Shown one piece after another: positions 55,129 to 64,000 of a stretch of DNA of 64,000 nucleotides. Source of the DNA: Cavia porcellus (taxonomy: Eukaryota > Chordata > Mammalia > Rodentia > Caviidae); NCBI RefSeq assembly GCF_034190915.1, contig NW_026947502.1:4616785-4680784 (forward strand), written 5' to 3'. A program made the position numbers and the translations under genes. Each line of letters starts with the position of its first letter. Positions within the stretch are counted from its first letter, which is position 1. The notes under the pieces were generated by a model. It ran no database searches, had not been told where the DNA came from, and worked only from the letters and a program-made list of their open reading frames with translations.

Positions 55129-57653
55129 GTGGCCCAGTGTTGAGGCTGCGCTGTCATTTTCCCAAAGCCCACAGAGAGTGGCGTCAGGTTTCCTGGGCTG
55201 CGGGGGACAGGAAGGACTCAGTCCCACTTGTCACCTCCCTCCATCCCAACCCCATGGCCCTGCAGACGACCAGCTTCGCTCGGCTCTTGTGGGGCTTCGC
55301 CCCTGCTTCCAGCTGCCTCCAGCCACCCACCCTGCAGCCCACCCCTGCAAAGGGCACTTTCTCCAGGGTCCACGCCCCCCATTCCTCAGAGGACGCAGAT
55401 TTCTGAGGCTGTGAGGGAAGCAGAACCACAGCCTGAAAGGCTCCTGCTCCTCTCTTCCTGAGGTCGGAGGCCTGAAGGTTCACCCCGGCATCCCCAGCCC
55501 CCCAAAGTAAGTCTGGATGGGAACCTGTTCCTGGGTGAGCTGCAGGTGACAGACACCTCCTTCCTGTTCCTCTGAGCCTCGGGGAGATGAGGTCCTCCCC
55601 AGCTCCGCAGGGGCAGGGAGTCGGGGGCAGCCTCTGGGGGACAGTGCCAGTCAACACCCATGACGAGGGAGCCTGGTGTCCCAGGCCAGGCCGTGTCTCC
55701 TTCCCTCCACAGGCCCAGACACAGGCATGAGGGCTGAAGTGTGGTGACCAAGGAGAGGGACCAGGACACTAAGGAGGAGCCTGCACGGTCTGGGGAACAG
55801 ACCAGACAGGGCCGCACGCATCTCCTGGAGCTCTGCTGCCCACCCGGACTCGGGTTTGCCAATGCGTTAGGTGCCACGGAGCTGGACCCCGAGGATGAAC
55901 AGGAGCCATAGCCATGGCAATGACATGTGGTCACCACACCGCGCTCGCCAAGGGCTGGCGCAGCTCTAAACACCTTGGGGGGAGGGGGCTACGACTGTCA
56001 CTGCATAGAAGCGGCCGAGTGGCCTGGTCACCCAGGAGGACACAGAGCAGCCAGGCCCAGGGAGCCACAGGGGCCCTGAGTCCACTTTCCTCGCTCTGTC
56101 ACAGCTGCCCTTGGGTGTGACAAGTGCCACCACTCTGCACCTCCCCCTCCCTCGCTCCCCAGAGGAGCCCCAGAGGGGAAGAGCCACGGGACCCCAATAC
56201 CGGAGTGTGTGTTGGTCATGGAGCACCCACAAGTGACTGGTTTGGGGGAGTCCGCACCAGGCTCACTGTACCCCAGGGCCTGTGAGGCCGCAGCCTGGGA
56301 GACGGGTCTGCAAGAGCCCTGCCGGAGCCCAGTGAGTCTCCGCTCCCTCCTGACCTTGGTGCTCACTGCCGTTAGTCGCTGCCCACAGAGGTCAGGGTGG
56401 GGGTCCTAGAGGGTCAGGGGCCCCTTCCTGCAGTCCCCCTTTCTCCTGTGTCCCTGAGAGCCCAGCATCCAGGCCACAGCCATCGCTGCATAGCCCTGAG
56501 GCTGGGACGGCCAATTTCCTCCTGACCTTCTGGGGACCTCACAGTCTCCCCCAGACATTCTGGGCAGTTCTCTCACTGCTGGCCTCATTCAACCTTTGAA
56601 AGAAACTCAGACCTGCTGCTCTGCGTCCCTCCTACCCCTCTCCCCATCGGCTGCCCCCTCGCCCCCCCACAGCCCCTCCCCTGCTGGGGGCTGAGAGTGT
56701 GAAGGGGTGGGGGACACGACTGAGCAGACTCTGCCTCAAGCTCAAGTAAAAGGGGCCGGGACGTGGCTGGACACGGTGTGCAAGGCCCTGGGTTTCAGCC
56801 TAGGAACTGAATGGTCACAGACCAGGGGAGACAGCCCCAGCCCAAGACACGCGGGCCGAGGGGCTGGCTCTGCCGAGGCCCAGAGCTGCAAACCCTGGGA
56901 GCCGGGTCATCGAGATCCCCACACCCTGGACAGCAGGCTCCGAGAGACTTTGGGGAGGACGGCGGAGGCTCTGAGCTGGGGCCGCTCCGTCCTATGCTCT
57001 GCCCTCCGGAGGAGCTGTGACCTCACCCATGGCCCCTATCGGAGTTCTCTGAGTCCCCAGGCAAATCACTGGGGGAGGCCACAGTCCCCACAGTTGCCTC
57101 TGCTTGGCAGAAGTGAGAGTGGACTACAGAGCCCTGAATTTGCAGCTGGTGTTCAGAGCGGGCGGCACCCCGTCCCTGTGAGGTTTGCCCAGCCCTACAC
57201 TGCAGGGGTCCCAAGTCACCATACTGAGCTTGGCACAGCCCCAAGGGAAAGTCGTGAACACGGTGCCAGGGCCAGCACTGTCCAGAGTCTGTGCTTCACG
57301 GGGCACAGCTGTAGATACACACTGTGACACACGGATCAGCCCGGAGGATGACAGGCTAAGGGGAACAAGGCACACAGGACGGACACCACACAGTGTCCCT
57401 CACATGCAGAATACACAAAACCCAGTACGGAGAAGTGGAAGCCAGAACCGTAACGCCCAGGAGGAGGGAGAGGGAAGGCCGGGCAGGTGCTGGCCCAAGT
57501 TAGAGAGAGAAGCTCAGGAGACCTAGACATTGCACCCCTAAAAATGGCAGCGTGGCTGCCTGAGTGACCTCACCACAAGTAAATAAGGCATTTGTTAATT
57601 AGCTTGTTTGGCAATTCCACAGTGCATACCCTTCATAAATATACACAATTATT

Positions 57654-57764
57654 GGGCTGGGGGTTTAACTCAGTGGCATAAGCGCCTGCCTTGAAAGCAG
57701 GCAGTCGTGAGTTCGATCCCTGGTACCGATGAAAAAGACAAAAAAAAACAAAACAAAACACAAT
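57654..57764 (+). mobile_element. ID-like SINE with target duplication
   Basis: acacaattat on both sides; tail gatgaaaaagacaaaaa. Confidence 0.92.
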
Positions 57765-57795
57765 TATCAATAGTGAGCATGAAGAGAAAAGATAC

Positions 57796-57953
57796 AAGCC
57801 AGGTGCAGGGCTACATGCCTGCAATTCTAGCACTCATGAGGCTGAGGCAGGAGGATTGCTGTGAGTTTGAGGCCAGTTTGGGTTACAAAGTGAAACCAAG
57901 GCCAGCCTGAACTACATTGTGAGATCCTATCTCAAAATGACAAAAAAAAAAAA
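57796..57953 (+). mobile_element. B1-like SINE
   Basis: aagccaggtgcagggctaca through tatctcaaaatgac and A-run. Confidence 0.88.
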
Positions 57954-58659
57954 AACCCCTACAGGATCTTCTGGAGAAAGCCATGGACAAAAGACCAGAG
58001 CCCAGGGCCAGGGACCGGGACAAAAAAGGCTGCAGGGAGAGGCGGGGCACACACCGGGCCCAGGCCTCCTCACTGCAGAGGGCACTCGGCACAGGGGCTT
58101 CAGTACCCCCTCACGCCCCCCCGGAATACACTGAAACAGCCCGATGGGCAGTGAGGCGCGGACAGCACTGGACCCCTGCCCCCCAGTGAGCTGGGGAGCT
58201 CATGGCTCGTTTTCTAATTAGCAGAGGCCATGTTTGAATTCTGTTTGAAAAGTGGCCATTCCTGAAACCTTGGGATAGACAGGCTCCAGCCCCGCCCAAG
58301 GCTTCCTCAGGCCCCGAACTGGGCCATCCGATGGCAACCGTCCCCCTCCGAAGACCTCGACCCGCAAGGACAGCGGGACCCGTGTGAGGACAGGAGCAGT
58401 CGGTGCCCGTGCCCTCCTGGCCGGCACCCAGAGAAGGGCCTCAGGTCGGCTTTCCCATGACAGGAGAGTTTCCAGGTGCCCCCGCCTGCCCCGTACCTGG
58501 AAGAAGCCAGGTCGCAATACCCTGCAAGTCACTTTCTTGATATTACTCTGTGTTTCCCCAGGAGGATAACACCAACCAGGCTCGGACACCTGTGGCCTCT
58601 TCCTTCTATGCAAAGCAAAAAGACAGCACCAACCCCAAGCTGATAAGATTAATCTAAAG

Positions 58660-58977
58660 AACAAATTATGGTGTAATTTCCTATGCTGAAACTTTGTAGT
58701 TAATTTTAAAAAAAGGTTTCATTTTCCTCTTGGTCTGATTTCACAGGAACATTTAACCTGTTTTGGTGAGGCATTTTTTCTCCTGGAAGAGAGGCACTGA
58801 TTGGCCCCAACTGACTGACAATCTGGTGTAACGAAAATTTCCAATGTAAACTCATTTTCCTTTGGTTTCAGCAATTTTAAATCTATATATAGAGATATCT
58901 CTGCCAGAATAGCATTGTTAGCTTCCCCTGATAAACTAATTGTCCCACATTGTCACTGTCAGAAGACAGATCTATTG
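58660..58977 (+). promoter_or_regulatory. IL4: IL4 proximal promoter
   Basis: The block closely matches the human IL4 promoter as I know it. TATATATA is at 58884-58891, predicting a start near 58913. NFAT-type P elements are GAAAATTTCC at 58833-58842, CATTTTCC at 58853-58860 and CATTTTCC at 58720-58727, with a further T-rich CATTTTTTCTCC near 58772. An inverted CCAAT (ATTGG) is at 58800. NFAT, AP-1, c-Maf and GATA3 use this region in activated Th2 cells. Confidence 0.85.
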
Positions 58978-59109
58978 ATGGGTCTGGTGCCCCAGCTGAC
59001 GGTCATTCTCTTCTGCCTCCTAGCATGTGCCAGCGCCGTGGTCCGTGGGTGCAACCACCACACCTTGCAAGAAATCATCCAGCACCTCAACACACTCTCC
59101 AGGGAGAAG
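58978..59109 (+). CDS. IL4: IL4 exon 1 coding part
   Basis: ATG at 58978 begins MGLVPQ, about 65 bases after the predicted cap site. The exon encodes the signal peptide and helix A and ends with AAG before gtaagg. Confidence 0.95.
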
Positions 59110-62100
59110 GTAAGGACCGAGCTGGCCCCGGCTCTCTGGATGTTCTGGTGGGGCCCTGGGCGGTCAAGCCCGGGAAGAGGACATAGCTGCTCCCAGGTCG
59201 TGGAGGAAGACAGCCTTCTCCCTGGCTTTGCTCTGGGGACGGTGGGACGTGTGTCAGTGTGAGGGACGGAAAGCTGCCTGGCTGGGGTCTGTGTCCGCCT
59301 GGAGGTTAACTTTGTCTCTTGCTCTGTCACCTCCATCTGTGCCCAGAGTCCCTGTGCCGAGCTGCTGGTCACGGACGTCTTTGCTGATCCCCAGGTAAGA
59401 TGCTGTGCCTCAGTCTACCTTGGCAGACAGGTGGCTTGGGATGGATGGGAGGGGAGAGCTGGGGAGGAGTCCTCGAGTGTCTTACAAGAAACTTGAAGGG
59501 AAACCGAGCAGGCCTGAGCAGACCGTGAAGGTGTTAGCAGGTTTTGTACAGTGAGAGTCCTGACTCTGTTGTCAGCTGGTTTGGAGTTTCTGATTTCATG
59601 TGATGTGGACAATGGCTATTAGAAAGCTTGGGTTTATGATCCTCACTGCGATCCGGGCAGGGAAAAGTCCTCGAGGGCTCCGCCAGGTCGTGACATGGTC
59701 CCTGGCACACACAGGGCGCTCACCAAGTACCTGATGAATCAAAGGATTTTTTTGGCCCATGCATTTCTGAAAACCCAAATACTCTCACCAAAACAGATAT
59801 TGAGATTACAGGCCGACGGAGCTTTCACTTTGTCTAAGAAACTTCCTACGGCAGCAGAAAGGGTACACAGAGCCCTGCTCTCCCGGCCCGGTCACTTGGC
59901 GTATGCTGGGGTCCGGCTGGCCTCCCAGACCTTCACTTGCACCGCGCCGCCACCCCAGGCCCCTCCACTTGGTCTGGAACCGCCTAGCTGAGCAAGCGGT
60001 CCGACCGTCCCTGCTTCTGGCCGCTGGGCATCTCCCCCTCTGCCTCCTGTCTCACCCCCGCCTCCAGCTGCAGTGGGAGGAGATAGATGTGACAGCTGAT
60101 AGTGCGTTTTCTCCGACAAACATATGACTACCCCGTATCAATAGCTCTGTGCACGGCAGTTCCTGTTTTCATGGAAACACACAACTGAGAATGAAAGCCC
60201 CAAAGCCTCAACTTACCAGGGTCTGCTGACTACTTGCTTCCCATGGGGACCGGAGGGCGGCCAGGCCAGGATCGGGTGGGCCACGCGCCACAGCCAGGCC
60301 ACACGGGGCCTGTCCTGTTCCCAAGGAACCCCTTTCTGGCTCTCACTGGACAACCCCATCTTCCTCCCAAAGGCCTTGCCGGGACTCTGATTTTTAGAAG
60401 GGACATTTTGTGTATCTTTGCACATAGGAAGTCTCCGGGTCCTCCTGACCTGGCTGGTACTTTAGGAACCAGGTTCCGGGGTCGCACTGGCAGGAAGGCT
60501 CTGTGAAGGCCCAAGCAAGGGGCTGGGGTGCAGGACCTGCCGCAGGGGAGGAGCTGAGGCCCGCCCGCCCGGAGGCGGTCCTAGTCCCGCATTACTCAGC
60601 TGTGTGGTGTTGGGAAGTCTCTCCACCCCCTCCAGCCTCGGTTTCCACATCTGAGCATAGGAAAGTGGCTGTGAAGGTGTTTTGGAGGCTGATTGGAATC
60701 TAGCTCTTGAGGTAGTGGAAAGTGTTCACGGAAGGCGGTGATACAGTGCTGACAGGGGCGCAGCCTGGGTGCACAGCAGCACTGATTCGAGGAAGGAAAT
60801 GACCCAACCTGCCTGAGTCCGAGCCGGGTGACCACTCTGGGTGGTTTCCCGTCCACCTGCTCCGCGCCTCCCTACATGCTCACCTGGCCCATCCCGCTCT
60901 CCCAGTTCCTTTCCTTTCCTCGAAGACGAAGGAAGTGGCCTGTGGGGAGCTAAGGTGCTTCTTTGGCTCCCTGAGGGGAGCAGCCTTCCAGACCCAGGGC
61001 CTTCATTTTCTCTGGCGATCCGATGGAGGGCTCCAGCCTTTCCGAGTTGGAGCACCAGTAGCATCCTGGTGGTGGCATTGCTGGAAAGAGCGCAGGGCTC
61101 TAAGCCCAGGCCCTAGGAGCCCCCAGCTGCCTGGGGCAAAGGAGGCCAAGGCGGTGTGAGGAAGAGCCCAGTGCAGAGAAGGCAGCTGCTCCAGGAGGAA
61201 CTGGGGGGAAGCCTTTCCCCGGTCAGCTAACGTCCGTGATTCTTCGGTGCGCGTCATGAACTTAAATGTGTGTATGTGTGTGAGTCCTGGAGACTGATCC
61301 CAGGGAGTGCTGTGCAACATCCCCAGCCCCTTTTCATTGTGTTTTGAGACAGTCTTACTATGTTGCTCGGCTGGCTTTGGCCTTGGGATGCTCCTGCCTC
61401 AGCCTCCTAAATAGTGAGATTGTAGGTGGGCACCATTACTCCCAGCTCAAGCATTGGTCTTGGTTTTTGACTTTTTTTCTCATCCATAGCATGGACTGAC
61501 TCAATCTGGGCAGAACTGGAGCTCATGAATATGGCACTCACAGGACTGAGTGTCAGCCTACATGAGGGGGCTGAGAACCCCCTTAGGATACTAAGTCACT
61601 GCCACAGATGCCTGTTTCCTGCCACCTTGCCTGTGGTGTGGCCTGGGTGCATGGGGGTGGCCGGCCAGCCTACAGCCCTGCACCCCAGCAGGCTGCTTGT
61701 GGGGCTGAAAGCATTAGCAGATTCACATCCCAGACCACGATCACCTCCAAGTCTCTTCCTGGGCAGCTCCGACTGCTCGCTGGGCCACAGCCAGGCCCAC
61801 TGGGACCCCAGGCAGATGGACACAGAGGGTCAAGAAGTTGGGGCAGCATGGAGGGTTTTGCTCTGCCAGCAAAGCCAGTGGAACTAAATTCCTGGGCCTG
61901 TAACCCAACTGCTTTTGGGATGAGTTCTTTACATTCTCCCATTCGATGGAGACTTTCAGTTCCAAGTATATCCTAATTCCCTTTAGCAGATCCTCTTTAA
62001 AATATCTTTAGAGGTTTTCTCCCTGTGTGACGTGGCCTGGTTAAAACCAACAGGCAGTTTAATTTCTAGGTTTCGAGCCTGTTTCAAGCAAGTCACACTA

Positions 62101-63788
62101 GGCTTCCATGGGAAATACGGTGGGCGCTGCTGCGGCCTCCTCGACTTGCCTGTGCGTCCACAGCAGCAAGGGTCACCCTGCTCTCTTCTCTCTCCCTGCC
62201 TGCCCACAAGCACAATGCCACGGCCACACTTCCAGCAGGAGCCAGGACCAGAAGTGACTTTGGGCGGGTCCCTCAGTAAGCGTCAAGGCCCCCCTGCAGC
62301 ATCAGCCCACAGCGTTTGCAGTCTGGGGTTCTGGGTCTAGAGCTTATGGAAGATCCTTAAAATATGATCCACATTTCCAAAATTCAGTCTACAAAAATAA
62401 GAGGTGATCAGACAGATGAGTACTCTCTGCCGTGTAATTTACAGAAGGAAAGCCTGCTCCAGGAGATGGGAAATCACAGGGCAGACAGGAAACCCGCTTC
62501 TCAGCAGCTCTGCAGCCCATTGCGTTCTTTTGTTTTTGTTTTTTTTTAAACACAGTCTCACTTTGTAGCCCAAGCTGGCCTCGCACTCGAAATGATCCTC
62601 CTGCCTCAGCCTCCCCAGGGCTGGGATTACAGGCATGCACCACCTCGCCCAGCCATCCCATTTCTTGATTTCGCCAGCTGTGTTAAGTGTGAAAAGGTCA
62701 CAAAAAAAGTAGCAACAATTAGTCCTTAGTTGGGAGGGGGAAGTATTTTAAAAACCTGGAAAGCTATTTATGAAAATATTAACCATAGTTTTCTTTGACT
62801 GGTGGGATGAGTGAGTTCTTTCTTGTTAAATGTGCACGATGTTGAAATAGAGAAAATCCACTGGAACAGTGCTTCCCAGCCCTGGGGATCACGTCCCCAC
62901 ATGCCCTGACTCAGGGGCTCTGAGAGCGGCTTTTCCAATAAGCTGCCCATGGCACCCACACTGCCCGCTGGCCCATGGGCCAGTGAGTAGCAAGGGCCAG
63001 TGCGGTCCCTGCAAAGCTGGGATCACTCCTTTATCTGACCTGGAAAATGAAATTGGGCTCAAGCTAAGGGCACTCTCCAGGCTTCCCACTGCGCTCGTCA
63101 GTGGAAAATGAGAAGATGCCACCCTCCCAGGCCCCCAGTCAGAGCTGCCCCAAGCCCCAGATGAGCCAGGCTCCTCAGAGTTCTAGCCCTGTGTCCACCC
63201 AGGTCACGGCCCCTTGGGTCAGCTCTGTCCAGGGCCCAGCCCACAGGTCCTTCTCCCCTGCACCACGGCTGGGAACTCGAACTCTGCGCCATCCCGCAGC
63301 GGGCTGTGGGGTTTCTGGGGGACGCTGCAGGGAGGGAGTGAACCTGGCACCAAACCAGCAACCGTGGCCCCGGTTGCAGAATCCCGTCCCACTGCGGCTG
63401 GCCAGTGACTTTATTCCCCTCCACTTCACCCTCGGGGAATGGGAGCCGGAACTGACACCGAGGAGGGGGTGCGCTTCTGAGCAATCCACAGCCGGTCCCC
63501 TGCCATGACGGGGTCTCTGCTCAGGAGGCCCTGCACGCAGCCTTCCCAGTCCCTCGGAGAGCAGCAGCCCGGGAGTGAAGGCCCTGGGTGTTCAGAGCAG
63601 GGGAGCACAGGCCTCTGGATCTCTCTCCGCAGGGTCCAGCCAGTGGGGACCTGTGCACAGCCGCGACGGTGCTGCACCATACAGCCTACCTCCGGGGGCC
63701 ACAGTCCTGCCCAAACAGAGAGGGAGACCCGCTCTACCCCAGCGTCCTGAGACAAGTGTTCAGGAACCTCAGGAGCATGGCTCAGTCG
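58978..63788 (+). CDS. IL4: interleukin-4, exons 1-3 of 4 (3' partial)
   Basis: IL-4 is the secreted four-helix cytokine that directs Th2 differentiation and IgE class switching via IL-4Ra and STAT6. The in-window join is 58978-59109, 59347-59394 and 63633-63788: 112 codons, all phase 0. The signal peptide is MGLVPQLTVILFCLLACAS, and mature protein begins near C25. Helix A reads TLQEIIQHLNTLSREK, as in other mammals. Conserved cysteines seen are C25, C47, C68 and C86; the remaining ones should be in exon 4 beyond the window end. Exon 2 has the usual 48 bases. Exon 3 is 52 codons, about seven fewer than human and closer to the short mouse form. No N-glycosylation sequon occurs in the visible part, whereas human has one at the exon 3 start. 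Confidence 0.95.
59347..59394 (+). CDS. IL4: IL4 exon 2
   Basis: 48 bases reading SPCAELLVTDVFADPQ, matching the human exon in size and in the C-ELxVTD-F pattern. The acceptor is ctgtgcccag and the donor gtaaga. Confidence 0.95.
60070..60180 (+). promoter_or_regulatory. IL4: candidate IL4 intronic enhancer (HSII-like) with GATA cluster
   Basis: AGATAG at 60081-60086 and TGATAG at 60097-60102 are 16 bases apart in unique sequence. A reversed GATA-like ATCAATAG follows. Position in intron 2 matches mouse HSII, but this has not been aligned. Confidence 0.35.
61340..61446 (-). mobile_element. B1-like SINE in IL4 intron 2
   Basis: tgttttgagacagtcttact through accattactcccagc. Confidence 0.7.
62534..62656 (-). 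mobile_element. B1-like SINE in IL4 intron 2
   Basis: Poly-T, cagtctcactttgtagccca through caccacctcgcccagcc. Confidence 0.82.
63633..63788 (+). CDS. IL4: IL4 exon 3
   Basis: 156 bases after acceptor ctctctccgcag. It reads GPASGDLCTAATVLHHTAYL, then the RGPQSCPNREGDPLY segment and helix C ending FRNLRSMAQS. The donor is gtaagt. The AATVL core and the two cysteines are the IL-4 signature; the surrounding residues have diverged strongly. Confidence 0.93.
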
Positions 63789-63830
63789 GTAAGTGGCACT
63801 GCGCTGGGCAAACGGACTGGCCCCGACCGG

Positions 63831-63858
63831 CAGACAGACAGACAGACAGACAGACAGC
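63831..63858. repeat. (CAGA)7 tetranucleotide repeat in IL4 intron 3
   Basis: Seven perfect CAGA units starting 42 bases downstream of the exon 3 donor. Confidence 0.95.
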
Positions 63859-64000
63859 AGCCTCACTTAGAATGCGTGGAGTGGGACCCGCCTCATCAGC
63901 CCCGGTAGCCGCACCTGTGATGCTCTGCACCGGCGGCTGCCCAGGAGCCAGCCAGGTGGTGCCAAGGCTGAGCAGGCAGGGCCCTGGCTCTCGAGTAGAA

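Larger units (their letters stand above)
50871..58660. other. IL13-IL4 intergenic spacer
   Basis: About 7.8 kb, GC-rich, with no convincing gene. It holds two ID-like SINEs and three B1-like SINEs. In mouse this spacer contains conserved noncoding element CNS-1, needed for normal Th2 cytokine expression. Long open frames here, such as the 206-codon one at 56707-57327, lack any recognisable family and fit high G+C. Confidence 0.7.
59395..63632 (+). other. IL4: IL4 intron 2
   Basis: 4238 bases. The first half is unique; two B1-like SINEs lie at 61340 and 62534. Mouse Il4 intron 2 contains the GATA3-dependent enhancer HSII, so part of this unique sequence is likely regulatory. Confidence 0.85.

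Noticed and set aside
56707..57327. 206-codon plus-strand open frame in the IL13-IL4 spacer
   Set aside because: No domain, splice structure or promoter, and no known gene at this syntenic place.

Overview
This is mammalian nuclear DNA: GT-AG introns, kilobase-scale introns, TATA-type cytokine promoters, poly(A) signals and a dense load of short retroposons. The protein sequences identify the Th2 cytokine locus, in the order RAD50 (3' end) - IL13 - IL4, all on the + strand, as in mouse and human. The host is very probably a rodent. There are about forty copies of an ID-like tRNA-derived SINE and about thirty B1-like (7SL-derived) SINEs, and IL-13 resembles the mouse protein at its start and in length. 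The SINE consensus is not the familiar mouse/rat form, so a non-murid rodent is likely; the species cannot be fixed from sequence alone.

Layout. 1-34845 holds the last six coding exons of RAD50 (exons 20-25 by human numbering). Together they give 903 coding bases in one uninterrupted frame: the end of the coiled coil and the C-terminal ATPase lobe with signature motif, Walker B, D-loop and H-loop. Intron 21 is about 26 kb and is packed with antisense L1 fragments, SINEs, a probable LTR, an unfamiliar three-copy repeat, a mariner-like mini-transposon and two weak pseudogene candidates. In mouse the 3' introns of Rad50 carry the Th2 locus control region, which is known biology and not visible directly here. 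34846-48497 is the RAD50 3' UTR and spacer, with a 58-bp alternating purine-pyrimidine tract and a CpG-rich block 0.7-1.4 kb upstream of IL13.

48593-50265 is a complete four-exon IL13 gene (136 aa) with TATA box, AU-rich 3' UTR and poly(A) signal. 50854-58660 is the IL13-IL4 spacer. From 58978 the first three exons of IL4 are present (112 codons); exon 4 lies beyond the window. The IL4 proximal promoter is strikingly well preserved, including NFAT-type elements and a TATA box.

Function. RAD50 is a housekeeping DNA-repair ATPase. IL-13 and IL-4 are the paired type 2 cytokines, co-regulated by GATA3, STAT6 and NFAT through shared elements in the spacers and in RAD50 introns. I see no sign of a new multigene system. 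The points most worth checking are a frame-enforced GC-AG intron in RAD50, an extra unpaired cysteine in IL-13, a short IL-4 exon 3 without glycosylation sequons, a TA-flanked mini-transposon, and a three-copy repeat I do not recognise.
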